A DNA stretch of 55,234 bases, taken from Paenalicyclobacillus macrosporangiidus. GTDB lineage: Bacteria > Bacillota > Bacilli > Alicyclobacillales > Alicyclobacillaceae. The number at the start of each line of letters is the position of its first letter. Position 1 is the first letter of the stretch. Below are positions 17,053-23,274 of this stretch, piece after piece. The stretch is taken from NCBI RefSeq assembly GCF_900116805.1, contig NZ_FPBV01000022.1:1-55234 (forward strand), given 5' to 3'. The position numbers were made by a program, and so were the translations under genes. The notes under the pieces are model-generated. The model had not been told where the DNA came from. It ran no database searches and worked only from the letters and a program-made list of their open reading frames with translations.

Positions 17053-18504
17053 ATGCGACGCACGGACCTGTGGATCGGCGGCCGCTGGGTGGAACCGGCG
17101 CGCCGCGTCCCCCTGCGCAACCCGCACACCCGGGCGCTGCTGGCGGAGGTGGGCTACGCCTCCGCCGCGCAGGCGGAACAGGCCATCCTGGCCGCGTCCG
17201 ACGCATTCGCGGCCTTTCGCGTCACCCCCGCGCATGAACGGGCGGACATCCTGTATCGCGCCGTCGACATTCTGCGGCGGCGCAGCGAAGAGGCGGCACG
17301 CGTCATTGCGGAGGAGGCCGCCAAACCCATCACCGCGGCGCGCGGCGAGATCGCCCGCACCATCCAGACCTATCTGTTCGCCGCCGAAGCGGCCCGCAGC
17401 ATCTATGCCGAGTCTGTGCCGATGGACGCGGCGCCGCGCGGAGAGCGGCACACCGCGTACACCAAGCGCGTGCCGCTCGGCGTGGTCACGGCCATCACGC
17501 CATTCAATTTCCCGTTCAACCTGGTTGCCCACAAAGTGGGGCCCGCCATCGCCGCCGGCGACACCATCGTGCTCAAGCCCGCCGAGCAGACGCCCCTGTC
17601 CGCGCTTTTCATCGCAGACGTGTTTCGCGAGGCAGGCCTGCCGGATGGGGTGTTGAACGTGATCCCCGGCGACGGTCAGGAGCTGAGCGAGGTTCTGACC
17701 ACGCATCCGAAGGTGGCGTTCGTCACGTTCACCGGCAGCCCCCGCGTCGGGAAAATCATCCGGGCCCAGGCCGGATTGCGCAAAGTCACGTTGGAACTGG
17801 GCTCCAACTCTCCGCTTCTGGTCGATGGCGGGTTCAGCCCCGCCGAGCTCGACCGGATCGCCCAGGAGACGGTGGCGGGCGCATTCTCGTACAACGGCCA
17901 AGTGTGCATCTCGGTCCAGCGGGTGTTCGTTCACGAGTCGGTGTTCGAAGACCTTCTGGCACGCGTGGTGGCGGGCGCAAAACGGCTTCGCATCGGCGAT
18001 CCGTTGGACGAGACGACCGATATCACTGCACTCATCAACGAGGCGGCCGCGAGCCGGCTGCAGCGTTGGCTCGATCGAGCCGTGGCCGGCGGGGCCAAGA
18101 TCCACTGCGGCGGGCGATTCCACGGCCAAGTGATGGAACCGACGGTGTTGACGGACGTCCCCGCGGACGCCGAACTCAACTGCGAGGAAGCGTTCGGGCC
18201 GGTGGTGGTGCTGTGGCCGTTCTCCACCTGGGACGAGGCCATTGACCTCGCGAACGACTCCAAGTTCGGCCTGAATGCAGGGGTGTTCACGAAGGACATC
18301 GAACGCGCCATGGCGGCCGCCGAGCGGCTTGAGTCCGGTGGCGTCCTCATCAATCAGGTACCGACCTACCGGGTCGATCACATGCCGTATGGCGGGGTCA
18401 AAGAGAGCGGCAGCGGCCGCGAGGGGGTCCGCTACGCCATGGAAGACATGATGGACGTCAAACTGGTGGCCATTCGCCACGGTGTGTTCACGACCGCGGA
18501 GTGA
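17053..18504 (+). CDS. NAD(P)-dependent aldehyde dehydrogenase
   Basis: A 483-residue ALDH-superfamily enzyme. Catalytic residues are N152 (TPFNFPFN), E248 (LELGSNSP) and the nucleophile C285 (NGQVCISVQ). The TFTGS nucleotide site and the C-terminal YGGVKESGSGREG are intact, and the length is normal. The NGQVCISVQR form resembles the lactaldehyde, phosphonoacetaldehyde and sulfoacetaldehyde branch more than betaine aldehyde enzymes, but the substrate cannot be fixed. It starts 16 bases after mtnD and is probably co-transcribed, so it may oxidise an aldehyde made in or near methionine salvage (inference). Confidence 0.92.
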   Translation: MRRTDLWIGGRWVEPARRVPLRNPHTRALLAEVGYASAAQAEQAILAASDAFAAFRVTPAHERADILYRAVDILRRRSEEAARVIAEEAAKPITAARGEIARTIQTYLFAAEAARSIYAESVPMDAAPRGERHTAYTKRVPLGVVTAITPFNFPFNLVAHKVGPAIAAGDTIVLKPAEQTPLSALFIADVFREAGLPDGVLNVIPGDGQELSEVLTTHPKVAFVTFTGSPRVGKIIRAQAGLRKVTLELGSNSPLLVDGGFSPAELDRIAQETVAGAFSYNGQVCISVQRVFVHESVFEDLLARVVAGAKRLRIGDPLDETTDITALINEAAASRLQRWLDRAVAGGAKIHCGGRFHGQVMEPTVLTDVPADAELNCEEAFGPVVVLWPFSTWDEAIDLANDSKFGLNAGVFTKDIERAMAAAERLESGGVLINQVPTYRVDHMPYGGVKESGSGREGVRYAMEDMMDVKLVAIRHGVFTTAE

Positions 18505-18522
18505 TGGCCGCGGCCGCGCAGA

Positions 18523-18568
18523 TACGAATGCCCGGATTCCGGTCCACGCCCCGGTCCGGGCATTCGTA
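18523..18568. terminator. Perfect 14-bp inverted repeat after the aldehyde dehydrogenase
   Basis: TACGAATGCCCGGA (18523-18536) and its exact complement (18555-18568) flank an 18-base loop, 19 bases after the ALDH stop and in front of a convergent gene. It sits where a terminator is expected but no T-run follows on either strand, so termination is inferred from position only. Confidence 0.5.
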
Positions 18569-18623
18569 CGCCGGTCCCCCGCCCAGCCTGTACGACAGGG
18601 TCCCCGGTGTACGAGCATCCGCG

Positions 18624-18926
18624 TCAACCGCACCCCGGTGCGCATCGTTGCATCCGGCCGTCCGGCAGGACCAGCTCGTGGAGAAAGGCAATCTGTGTGA
18701 CGCCATCCTCGGTGGTGATGCAGAACTCCTCCCCGGATTCCGCCCGGTAGATCGACAGGATGCGATCCCCGTTCACCAACGCCAAATCGTTGTTTACCCG
18801 GTGTTCTTCCTCTCCGCCCCAGTCGCCGCGGATATACCGCTCGAATGCGCGAATGAGATCATCGGCGGTGATCCGGCTCTCCAGCACCGCCGTGCTGATT
18901 TTCACTTTTCCCACACGAAATAGCAT
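18624..18926 (-). CDS. Small conserved protein resembling the 'plasmid-related protein' family
   Basis: A 100-residue protein. The N-terminal VGKVKIS, the central RGDWGGEEE and NNDLALVNGDRILSIY, and FCITTEDG match the pattern of a small family found on plasmids and integrative elements (typically ...GDWGDLDEED...N..AL..G.RLLSAY....WIITE.DRS). The function of that family is unknown. ATG at 18926 has GGAGG 7 bases upstream. The C-terminal tail after HELVLP, with two Cys, goes beyond the usual end. It is convergent with the aldehyde dehydrogenase. Confidence 0.7.
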   Translation of the reverse strand: MLFRVGKVKISTAVLESRITADDLIRAFERYIRGDWGGEEEHRVNNDLALVNGDRILSIYRAESGEEFCITTEDGVTQIAFLHELVLPDGRMQRCAPGCG

Positions 18927-19205
18927 GTGCCCGCCTCCCGCTCCCGGCGCTCCGCCTGTTGCGCATACATTTTCCTGTTCTGCGTATATCTTCGCAATTT
19001 TTTCGGACAGTCCTGCTCATCCGTGCAGGTCTGACATGCCAGTCTGACATGCCAGTCTGACATGCAGATGCGCGGGCCGTAAGACCGGCGAAGACCGTCA
19101 TTGCGGTCAGGGAGAACGTGCAGGCCGGAAGAACGGTGTTCCCCCCGAAAGAACGGAGTTTCCAAGTGATGAACCCCAAAGATGAAAAAGATGAAAATGA
19201 ACACG
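18927..19205. other. Intergenic region containing a short tandem repeat
   Basis: No gene is supported here. The stretch is less GC-rich than its surroundings and contains the 13-bp tandem repeat at 19029-19064. Open frames crossing it are antisense extensions with no ribosome binding site. Confidence 0.5.
19029..19064. repeat. 13-bp tandem repeat, nearly three copies
   Basis: The unit AGTCTGACATGCC is repeated head to tail (the first copy has G for A at its first base), and the last copy ends in TGC. There are no spacers and no further copies nearby, so it is a simple tandem duplication or a cluster of protein sites rather than a CRISPR. Confidence 0.75.
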
Positions 19206-19229
19206 AAAAAACCCTCCGTTCCCGGAGGG
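19206..19229 (-). terminator. Rho-independent terminator of the tRNA-Lys/tRNA-fMet unit
   Basis: On the minus strand CCCTCC, a GGGAAC loop and GGAGGG are followed by six T residues, 17 bases after the tRNA-fMet CCA end. Confidence 0.9.
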
Positions 19230-19246
19230 CGTGCATTTGATGACCT

Positions 19247-19322
19247 TGGTTGCGGGGACAGGACTTGAACCTGCGACCTTCGGGTTATGAGCCCGACGAG
19301 CTGCCAACTGCTCCACCCCGCG
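19247..19322 (-). tRNA. Initiator tRNA-fMet (CAT)
   Basis: A 76-nt tRNA with encoded CCA. Initiator hallmarks are visible: the C1-A72 mismatch (acceptor CGCGGGG against CCCCGCA) and three G-C pairs next to the anticodon loop (TCGGG-CTCATAA-CCCGA). The T-loop GTTCAAGTC is standard. It is downstream of tRNA-Lys by five bases in the same minus-strand unit. Confidence 0.96.
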
Positions 19323-19327
19323 TCGAT

Positions 19328-19403
19328 TGGTGGGTCATGAAGGACTCGAACCTTCAACCTGCCGATTAAGAGTCGGATGCTCTACCAATTGAGCTAATGA
19401 CCC
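19328..19403 (-). tRNA. tRNA-Lys (CTT)
   Basis: A 76-nt tRNA with encoded CCA. Acceptor GGGTCAT pairs with ATGACCC, the anticodon loop is CTCTTAA (anticodon CTT, reading AAG), and the T-loop is GTTCGAGTC. First gene of the unit driven by the promoter at 19423-19451. Confidence 0.96.
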
Positions 19404-19422
19404 GCGTCATCGAACACCGCTT

Positions 19423-19451
19423 AAGATAACACGGTGGGCTTCTCTTGTCAA
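19423..19451 (-). promoter_or_regulatory. Promoter of the tRNA-Lys/tRNA-fMet unit
   Basis: On the minus strand TTGACA (19451-19446) and TATCTT (19428-19423) are 17 bases apart, 20 bases before tRNA-Lys. Confidence 0.8.
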
Positions 19452-19529
19452 CCCCTTCAGCCGTCCGCCGACAGATTTCCAAAATGCGGCCGATGCGGGT
19501 TCGTCGATCTGCCCGCCCCCGCACGCCTC

Positions 19530-19559
19530 TTGACGGATACGGACGTGTCATGGTATGGT
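19530..19559 (+). promoter_or_regulatory. Promoter of the tRNA-Ala/tRNA-Asp unit
   Basis: TTGACG (19530-19535) and TATGGT (19554-19559) are 18 bases apart, 26 bases before tRNA-Ala. It is divergent from the tRNA-Lys promoter, with about 80 bases between their -35 boxes. Confidence 0.75.
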
Positions 19560-19585
19560 TCTGCGTGTTGTGCCACACGGTGCAA

Positions 19586-19660
19586 GGGGGTATAGCTCAG
19601 GGGGAGAGCACCTGCTTTGCACGCAGGGGGCCGTCGGTTCAAATCCGACTACCTCCACCA
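19586..19660 (+). tRNA. tRNA-Ala (TGC)
   Basis: A 75-nt tRNA with encoded CCA. Acceptor GGGGGTA pairs with TACCTCC including one G-T wobble, the anticodon loop contains TTTGCAC (anticodon TGC), and the T-loop is GTTCAAATC. It is followed five bases later by tRNA-Asp. Confidence 0.95.
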
Positions 19661-19665
19661 TCTGT

Positions 19666-19742
19666 GGAGCTGTGGTGTAGAGGCCTAACATGCCAGCCTG
19701 TCACGCTGGAGACCGCGGGTTCGAATCCCGTCAGCTCCGCCA
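19666..19742 (+). tRNA. tRNA-Asp (GTC)
   Basis: A 77-nt tRNA with encoded CCA. Acceptor GGAGCTG pairs with CAGCTCC, the anticodon stem-loop is CCAGC-CTGTCAC-GCTGG (anticodon GTC), and the T-loop is GTTCGAATC. Its last 15 bases and the following terminator are duplicated at 19913-19962. Confidence 0.96.
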
Positions 19743-19788
19743 ACGTCGGGTCCCAAAAGGGACCCGATTTTCGTTGGCGGGGCTGGCG
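19728..19788 (+). repeat. tRNA-Asp 3' end/terminator repeat, copy 1 (extended hairpin)
   Basis: The first 50 bases are repeated exactly at 19913-19962. The arm at 19728-19745, which contains the last 15 bases of tRNA-Asp, can pair over 18 positions with the sequence after the terminator T-run (from 19771), with two G-T wobbles. The terminator stem is nested inside. Confidence 0.85.
19745..19770 (+). terminator. Rho-independent terminator after tRNA-Asp
   Basis: TCGGGTCCC and GGGACCCGA form a 9-bp stem around an AAAA loop, followed by TTTT. It starts three bases after the tRNA CCA. Confidence 0.9.
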
Positions 19789-19912
19789 GGTACAGAGAAA
19801 CCGCGTGGGTTCGCTCCGCGCGCACGAGCGCGCAGCGCGAGGAGCACGGGACCGTTTCCACCGAACCATTACGGGCGCGTACGCGCCACTCAGAAACAAG
19901 AAACGGTCCATG

Positions 19913-19974
19913 CCGTCAGCTCCGCCAACGTCGGGTCCCAAAAGGGACCCGATTTTCGTTGGTGGAGCTGACGG
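19913..19974 (+). repeat. tRNA-Asp 3' end/terminator repeat, copy 2 (extended hairpin)
   Basis: An exact 50-bp copy of 19728-19777 with no tRNA body in front. The right arm after the T-run differs from copy 1 at three positions, yet all 18 arm pairs are still possible (one G-T wobble). Between the copies lie a 14-bp palindrome GGCGCGTACGCGCC and a GGACCGTTTC/GAAACGGTCC inverted repeat. Confidence 0.85.
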
Positions 19975-19981
19975 GTAACCT

Positions 19982-20122
19982 TCACTTGTCGCGACGGGTC
20001 TTTCGTCGCGCGTCGCGCCGGCTGAAAAAGACGATGCCGCCAATCAAGAGGGCCAACAACACCGCCCAGTACAGCCAATGGGCAAGACTCTCCTGAAGGG
20101 CAGCCCAAGTCCATGCATCCAC
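19982..20122 (-). CDS. 46-residue single-helix membrane microprotein
   Basis: From GTG 20122 (AGGTGA four bases upstream) the frame encodes a short polar N-terminus (MDAWTWAALQES), one hydrophobic helix (LYWAVLLALLIGGIVFF) and a strongly basic tail (SRRDARRKTRRDK). The positive-inside rule places the C-terminus in the cytoplasm. It is too short for most gene callers. No family is recognised; it resembles small subunits or regulators of membrane complexes only in general shape. The ORF in another frame over this region lacks these features. Confidence 0.55.
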   Translation of the reverse strand: MDAWTWAALQESLAHWLYWAVLLALLIGGIVFFSRRDARRKTRRDK

Positions 20123-20159
20123 AACATCACCTGATTCTGCTTTGGGTATCCGGCTGGCC

Positions 20160-20492
20160 TCACATGGGCCGCATCTTTTTCCGGTGATCGCGAATCCACT
20201 CGTGCAGTTGAATCTTGTCGTCCCGCCCCTCCACGTACCGGCCGTACGGTGCCGCGTAGGCGTACGGCAATCCCTCCCGCTTGGCCAACGCCAACAATTC
20301 CTGCGGGCTGGCGTGACCGGTGTACGGGATCCCCTTCCCGTCCAGCGTCACCACCCAGTAGTTCGGTGGCGGGTCTCCTTCCCCCGTCAACACCCAGTCG
20401 CCTCGGTAAACGTTGAGGATGGGGAGATCCTCCGTCATCACGGTGAACCCCAGTTCAGACACGGTCGTGTGGTGTTCGCGGGTGTTGCTCAC
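20160..20492 (-). CDS. Hypothetical protein, 110 residues
   Basis: GTG at 20492 is preceded by GGAAGGGGG with 7-base spacing. The protein is soluble, acidic at the start and basic at the end (HEWIRDHRKKMRPM), with an aromatic-rich middle (YWVVTLDGKGIPYTG, LPYAYAAPYGRY). No domain is recognised. It is followed after 37 bases by the 46-residue membrane protein on the same strand. Confidence 0.65.
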   Translation of the reverse strand: MSNTREHHTTVSELGFTVMTEDLPILNVYRGDWVLTGEGDPPPNYWVVTLDGKGIPYTGHASPQELLALAKREGLPYAYAAPYGRYVEGRDDKIQLHEWIRDHRKKMRPM

Positions 20493-20783
20493 ATCGGTTC
20501 CCCCTTCCCAGCCGGCCGGCCGCCATCCACGGCGTGCGACAGGCCTTTACGGTGGCCATAGTATGGGCCCGCGCAAGCGTACCCATGCGGTGCAGGAGAC
20601 CGTCGCGTGCAGGGAGGCGATGGGATGTTAGGATATAATGATCCGGAGTGCCCAGGCCGGGCCCGGGCGGTCCCCAAACCGCACCGCCAGACCGGCATGT
20701 GCAACCCGCCTGTCCGCCGCATGCGCCCGGGGACAGGCATCCCGGGAGGATGCACCCGGGCAACACCGCAAGGAGGGACCGGA

Positions 20784-21989
20784 ATGCCCGCTCGTTTGGT
20801 GTTGCGTCAAAACCGCAAGCGTCGTTTGGAACAGGGCCATCCGTGGGTGTATCAGTCCGAGGTCCAGCACGTCGATGGATCCATTCAGCCAGGCGACATC
20901 GTCGACATCGTCAACCACCAGGGTGTGTTTCTCGCCCGCGGTTACGCCAATCCCCAGTCGCAAATCATCGCCCGTGTGATGGCGTACCAGCCCGACGCCA
21001 CCATCGACGCGTCCTTTCTTACCCGCCGCGTCGAACAGGCGTGGGCGTACCGTCAGCGGTTCTTGCCCGGTATCACGTCCTGCCGGGCGGTGTACGGAGA
21101 AGCCGATTTTCTGCCCGGCCTCATCGTGGACAAGTATGAGGACGTCCTCGTCGTCCAGGTCCTCAGTTATGGGATGGAACGCCTCCTCCCCGCCATCCAG
21201 GAGGCGCTCGTTCAGGTCTTTCAACCCCGCGGCATCCTGTTGCGCAACGACGTGCCTGTCCGCCGCCTGGAGGGGTTGCCGCTCGAAAAGCGGGTGCTGT
21301 ACGGCGAAGTGCCGCCCGTCGTCGAGATCATCGAAAACGGCCTGACCTTCGAGGTGGATGTGTTCGAGGGCCAGAAGACCGGTTATTTCTTCGATCAACG
21401 CGAGAATCGCGCCGCCATCCGCCCCATCGTCCAAACCGGCACGTCCGGGGAAGGCGGTGCCGAGGTGTTGGAGTGTTTCTGCCACACCGGATCGTTCACC
21501 GTGCACGCCCTGCATTATGGCGCGCGGCATGTGACCGCCGTCGACATCTCTGAATCCGCCATCGAGGTCGCCAAGCGCAACGTGGCGCGCAACGGATTCG
21601 CCGGAGGCGTCGACTTCGTGGTCGCGAACGCGTTTGACCATCTGCGATCCGAAGAACAGGCCGGCCGCAAGTACGACGTGGTCATCCTGGATCCCCCGGC
21701 GTTCGCCAAATCCCGCCACGCCGTGGAGAGCGCCTGCCGCGGGTACAAGGAAATCAACCTGCGCGCCTTGAAGCTCATCCGCGACCACGGCTACCTGGTC
21801 ACGGCAAGCTGCTCCTTCCACGTCTCTCCCGACCGCTTCCAGGCGGTCGTGCTGGACGCCGCCTTCGACGCCCACAAAATCGTGCGCCTGGTGCACTGGG
21901 CGGGAGCCGGCAAAGATCACCCCGAGATCGCCGGGGTGGACGAAGGTCACTACCTGAAATTCGCCATCTACGAGGTGACGAGCCGCTAG
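20784..21989 (+). CDS. rlmI: Class I SAM-dependent rRNA methyltransferase (RlmI-like)
   Basis: A 401-residue protein of the RlmI/YwbD type, which methylates cytosine C5 in 23S rRNA. An N-terminal PUA domain (about 1-80, LEQGHPWVYQSEV) is followed by the FEVDVFEGQKTGYFFDQREN linker motif and a Rossmann methyltransferase domain. SAM motif I is VLECFCHTGSF, VTAVDIS follows, and ILDPPAFAKS is the catalytic motif IV. TASCSFHV carries the conserved Cys expected in m5C enzymes. ATG at 20784 has AAGGAGGG upstream. A perfect TATAAT lies at 20634-20639 but has a poor -35. The exact rRNA position is a family inference. Confidence 0.9.
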   Translation: MPARLVLRQNRKRRLEQGHPWVYQSEVQHVDGSIQPGDIVDIVNHQGVFLARGYANPQSQIIARVMAYQPDATIDASFLTRRVEQAWAYRQRFLPGITSCRAVYGEADFLPGLIVDKYEDVLVVQVLSYGMERLLPAIQEALVQVFQPRGILLRNDVPVRRLEGLPLEKRVLYGEVPPVVEIIENGLTFEVDVFEGQKTGYFFDQRENRAAIRPIVQTGTSGEGGAEVLECFCHTGSFTVHALHYGARHVTAVDISESAIEVAKRNVARNGFAGGVDFVVANAFDHLRSEEQAGRKYDVVILDPPAFAKSRHAVESACRGYKEINLRALKLIRDHGYLVTASCSFHVSPDRFQAVVLDAAFDAHKIVRLVHWAGAGKDHPEIAGVDEGHYLKFAIYEVTSR

Positions 21990-22013
21990 GGGGCAGCTCG
22001 CCACCTCTCCGCC

Positions 22014-22496
22014 TCAGGTCCGGTCGTAAAACGCCGGAGGTTCGTGCCCGAGCAGCCGCAGGTACACGTAGCCCTGGCCGCGATGATGGATCTCGTTCTC
22101 CAACGCGTACGTCAACCAGCTCACCGCGTTCGTCTCGGGACCCTCCCAGAACGGATCCGGCCGCACCTCCAGCAGAGACTCCATGGAGATTCGATCCCAC
22201 GCGGCCCGTGTCCGCGCCCGCACCTCATCCCCGTACGCCAGAAGCTCGTCGGCCGTCGCCGTTTTCAACGCTTCGGGCGGGCCTTCCCACGTCCATTCGC
22301 CGTCCGCCAAGCCCCGGATGTAGGCCCGCTCCATTTCCCAGATCTCCAACAGCATGTCCCGGAATGGCCGCATCCCCGGCACCGGCCTGGCGTCCAGCGC
22401 ATCCACCTCCGCCAGGGCCCTCGCCACCTTGTTCGTCAAACGCCGATTGTCCTCCCACACCGACAGGAACCAAGCCTTCCAATCCAACCGCATCAT
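22014..22496 (-). CDS. DinB/YfiT-family metalloprotein under a LexA-type promoter
   Basis: A 160-residue four-helix DinB-fold protein with aromatic-rich first helix (LDWKAWFLSVWEDN) and the metal-binding helix ALENEIHHRGQGYVYLRLLG. DinB was named as damage-inducible in Bacillus subtilis; members include thiol-dependent transferases, with most functions unknown. The upstream promoter carries a LexA/DinR box in its spacer, so this copy is probably SOS-controlled. The start is uncertain among ATG 22496, ATG 22493 and TTG 22487 because AGGAG lies directly against the first ATG. Confidence 0.85.
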   Translation of the reverse strand: MMRLDWKAWFLSVWEDNRRLTNKVARALAEVDALDARPVPGMRPFRDMLLEIWEMERAYIRGLADGEWTWEGPPEALKTATADELLAYGDEVRARTRAAWDRISMESLLEVRPDPFWEGPETNAVSWLTYALENEIHHRGQGYVYLRLLGHEPPAFYDRT

Positions 22497-22580
22497 CTCC
22501 TGTGCATCCGACCTCGCGATTCAGCGATCCGTCCCTTGGCGTACGGCGAGGTCTTTATCGAATCGAATCTTCGAAATGAT

Positions 22581-22608
22581 ACTATACGAGAACATATGTT
22601 CGTGTCAA
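22581..22608 (-). promoter_or_regulatory. SOS-type promoter: LexA/DinR box inside a -35/-10 spacer
   Basis: On the minus strand TTGACA (22608-22603) and TATAGT (22586-22581) are 16 bases apart. The spacer contains CGAACATATGTTCT, which matches the Bacillus DinR/LexA consensus CGAACNNNNGTTCG at all but the last base; GAACATATGTTC (22590-22601) is a perfect palindrome. It lies 85 bases upstream of the dinB-like start. Confidence 0.85.
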
Positions 22609-22676
22609 CCGCACGGTTAATCTTTTCTATCATCGGGCATGCTAGAGAAGAGAGATGGCTGAAAGGAGGGATCCCC

Positions 22677-22907
22677 ATGACAGAGAACGATGTGATCGGC
22701 ATGGCACTGGCCGTCCTCGTCCTCATCGGGATGGTGCGCCTCCTCGGCCCCCGGCCCGGCTTTCGGATCCGGATCGAGCGGCGGCGAAAGACGAAGGTGC
22801 GCAGACGAAAGGTCCCCGTTCACCCGCTCGTCCTCAAGGAGCGCCGGTTGGCCAAGGAGCTTCGGAAGGTCAGGGCCCAATTGAGAGCCGGCGAGATCGA
22901 CGCGTAG
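22677..22907 (+). CDS. 76-residue membrane-anchored basic protein
   Basis: ATG at 22677 follows AAAGGAGGG with good spacing. One N-terminal transmembrane helix (VIGMALAVLVLIGMVRLLG) is followed by a highly basic cytoplasmic region (RIRIERRRKTKVRRRKVPVHP) and a charged helix (KERRLAKELRKVRAQLRAG). Such a protein could bind nucleic acid, ribosomes or phospholipid head groups at the membrane, but no family is recognised. It is divergent from the SOS-controlled dinB-like gene and may share the LexA region. Confidence 0.65.
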   Translation: MTENDVIGMALAVLVLIGMVRLLGPRPGFRIRIERRRKTKVRRRKVPVHPLVLKERRLAKELRKVRAQLRAGEIDA

Positions 22908-22958
22908 AGGTTGAAAACGCAGGAAGCTGTCGATCCCGCAAGCCCACGCTCAACCAAA

Positions 22959-22982
22959 CCGCCGCCCGCGAACGGGCGGCGG
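22959..22982 (-). terminator. GC-rich hairpin terminator
   Basis: CCGCCGCCCG and CGGGCGGCGG form a perfect 10-bp stem with a four-base loop. On the minus strand it is followed by TTTGGTTG, so it probably ends the transcript of the 33-residue protein upstream. It also lies downstream of the plus-strand 76-residue gene. Confidence 0.65.
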
Positions 22983-23093
22983 CGGCACACACCACGGGGA
23001 GACCGGTGCCCGGTTGATGGTACGGAACGGGAAACCCTCCCACGAAGATCGTTGGCATTCCCGCCCCCTCGCCGCCCGCTTTGGACCACCGCC

Positions 23094-23195
23094 TCACCGG
23101 CGGCCCGCGTACATCCAGACTCCCCAGGCGATGAACAACACCAGCGCGATGGCGGTCGGCAGCCAGACCAAAGTTGGAATCGACGCCTGGACCAT
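23094..23195 (-). CDS. 33-residue single-helix membrane microprotein
   Basis: ATG at 23195 is preceded by AGAGGGGAT with good spacing. The product is almost entirely one transmembrane helix (LPTAIALVLFIAWGVWMY) with a short polar start (MVQASIPT) and an AGRR end. The size and Trp/Tyr-rich interface resemble small subunits of oxidases (CydX/CydS-like), but no oxidase genes flank it, so that is only a comparison. A terminator hairpin follows at 22959-22982, supporting a real short transcript. Confidence 0.6.
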   Translation of the reverse strand: MVQASIPTLVWLPTAIALVLFIAWGVWMYAGRR

Positions 23196-23274
23196 GCTAT
23201 CCCCTCTTTCCCATCCGTCGGCAGACGGGCCGCGTCACGCACACGCACGTCCCCCTCCGTATTGTCAGACGGTT

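Noticed and set aside
19029-19064. CRISPR array
   Set aside because: The repeats are 13 bp, contiguous and without spacers; no cas genes are in the window.
20628-22004. A 458-codon frame antisense to the RlmI-like gene
   Set aside because: No domain and no ribosome binding site; the plus strand encodes a complete methyltransferase.
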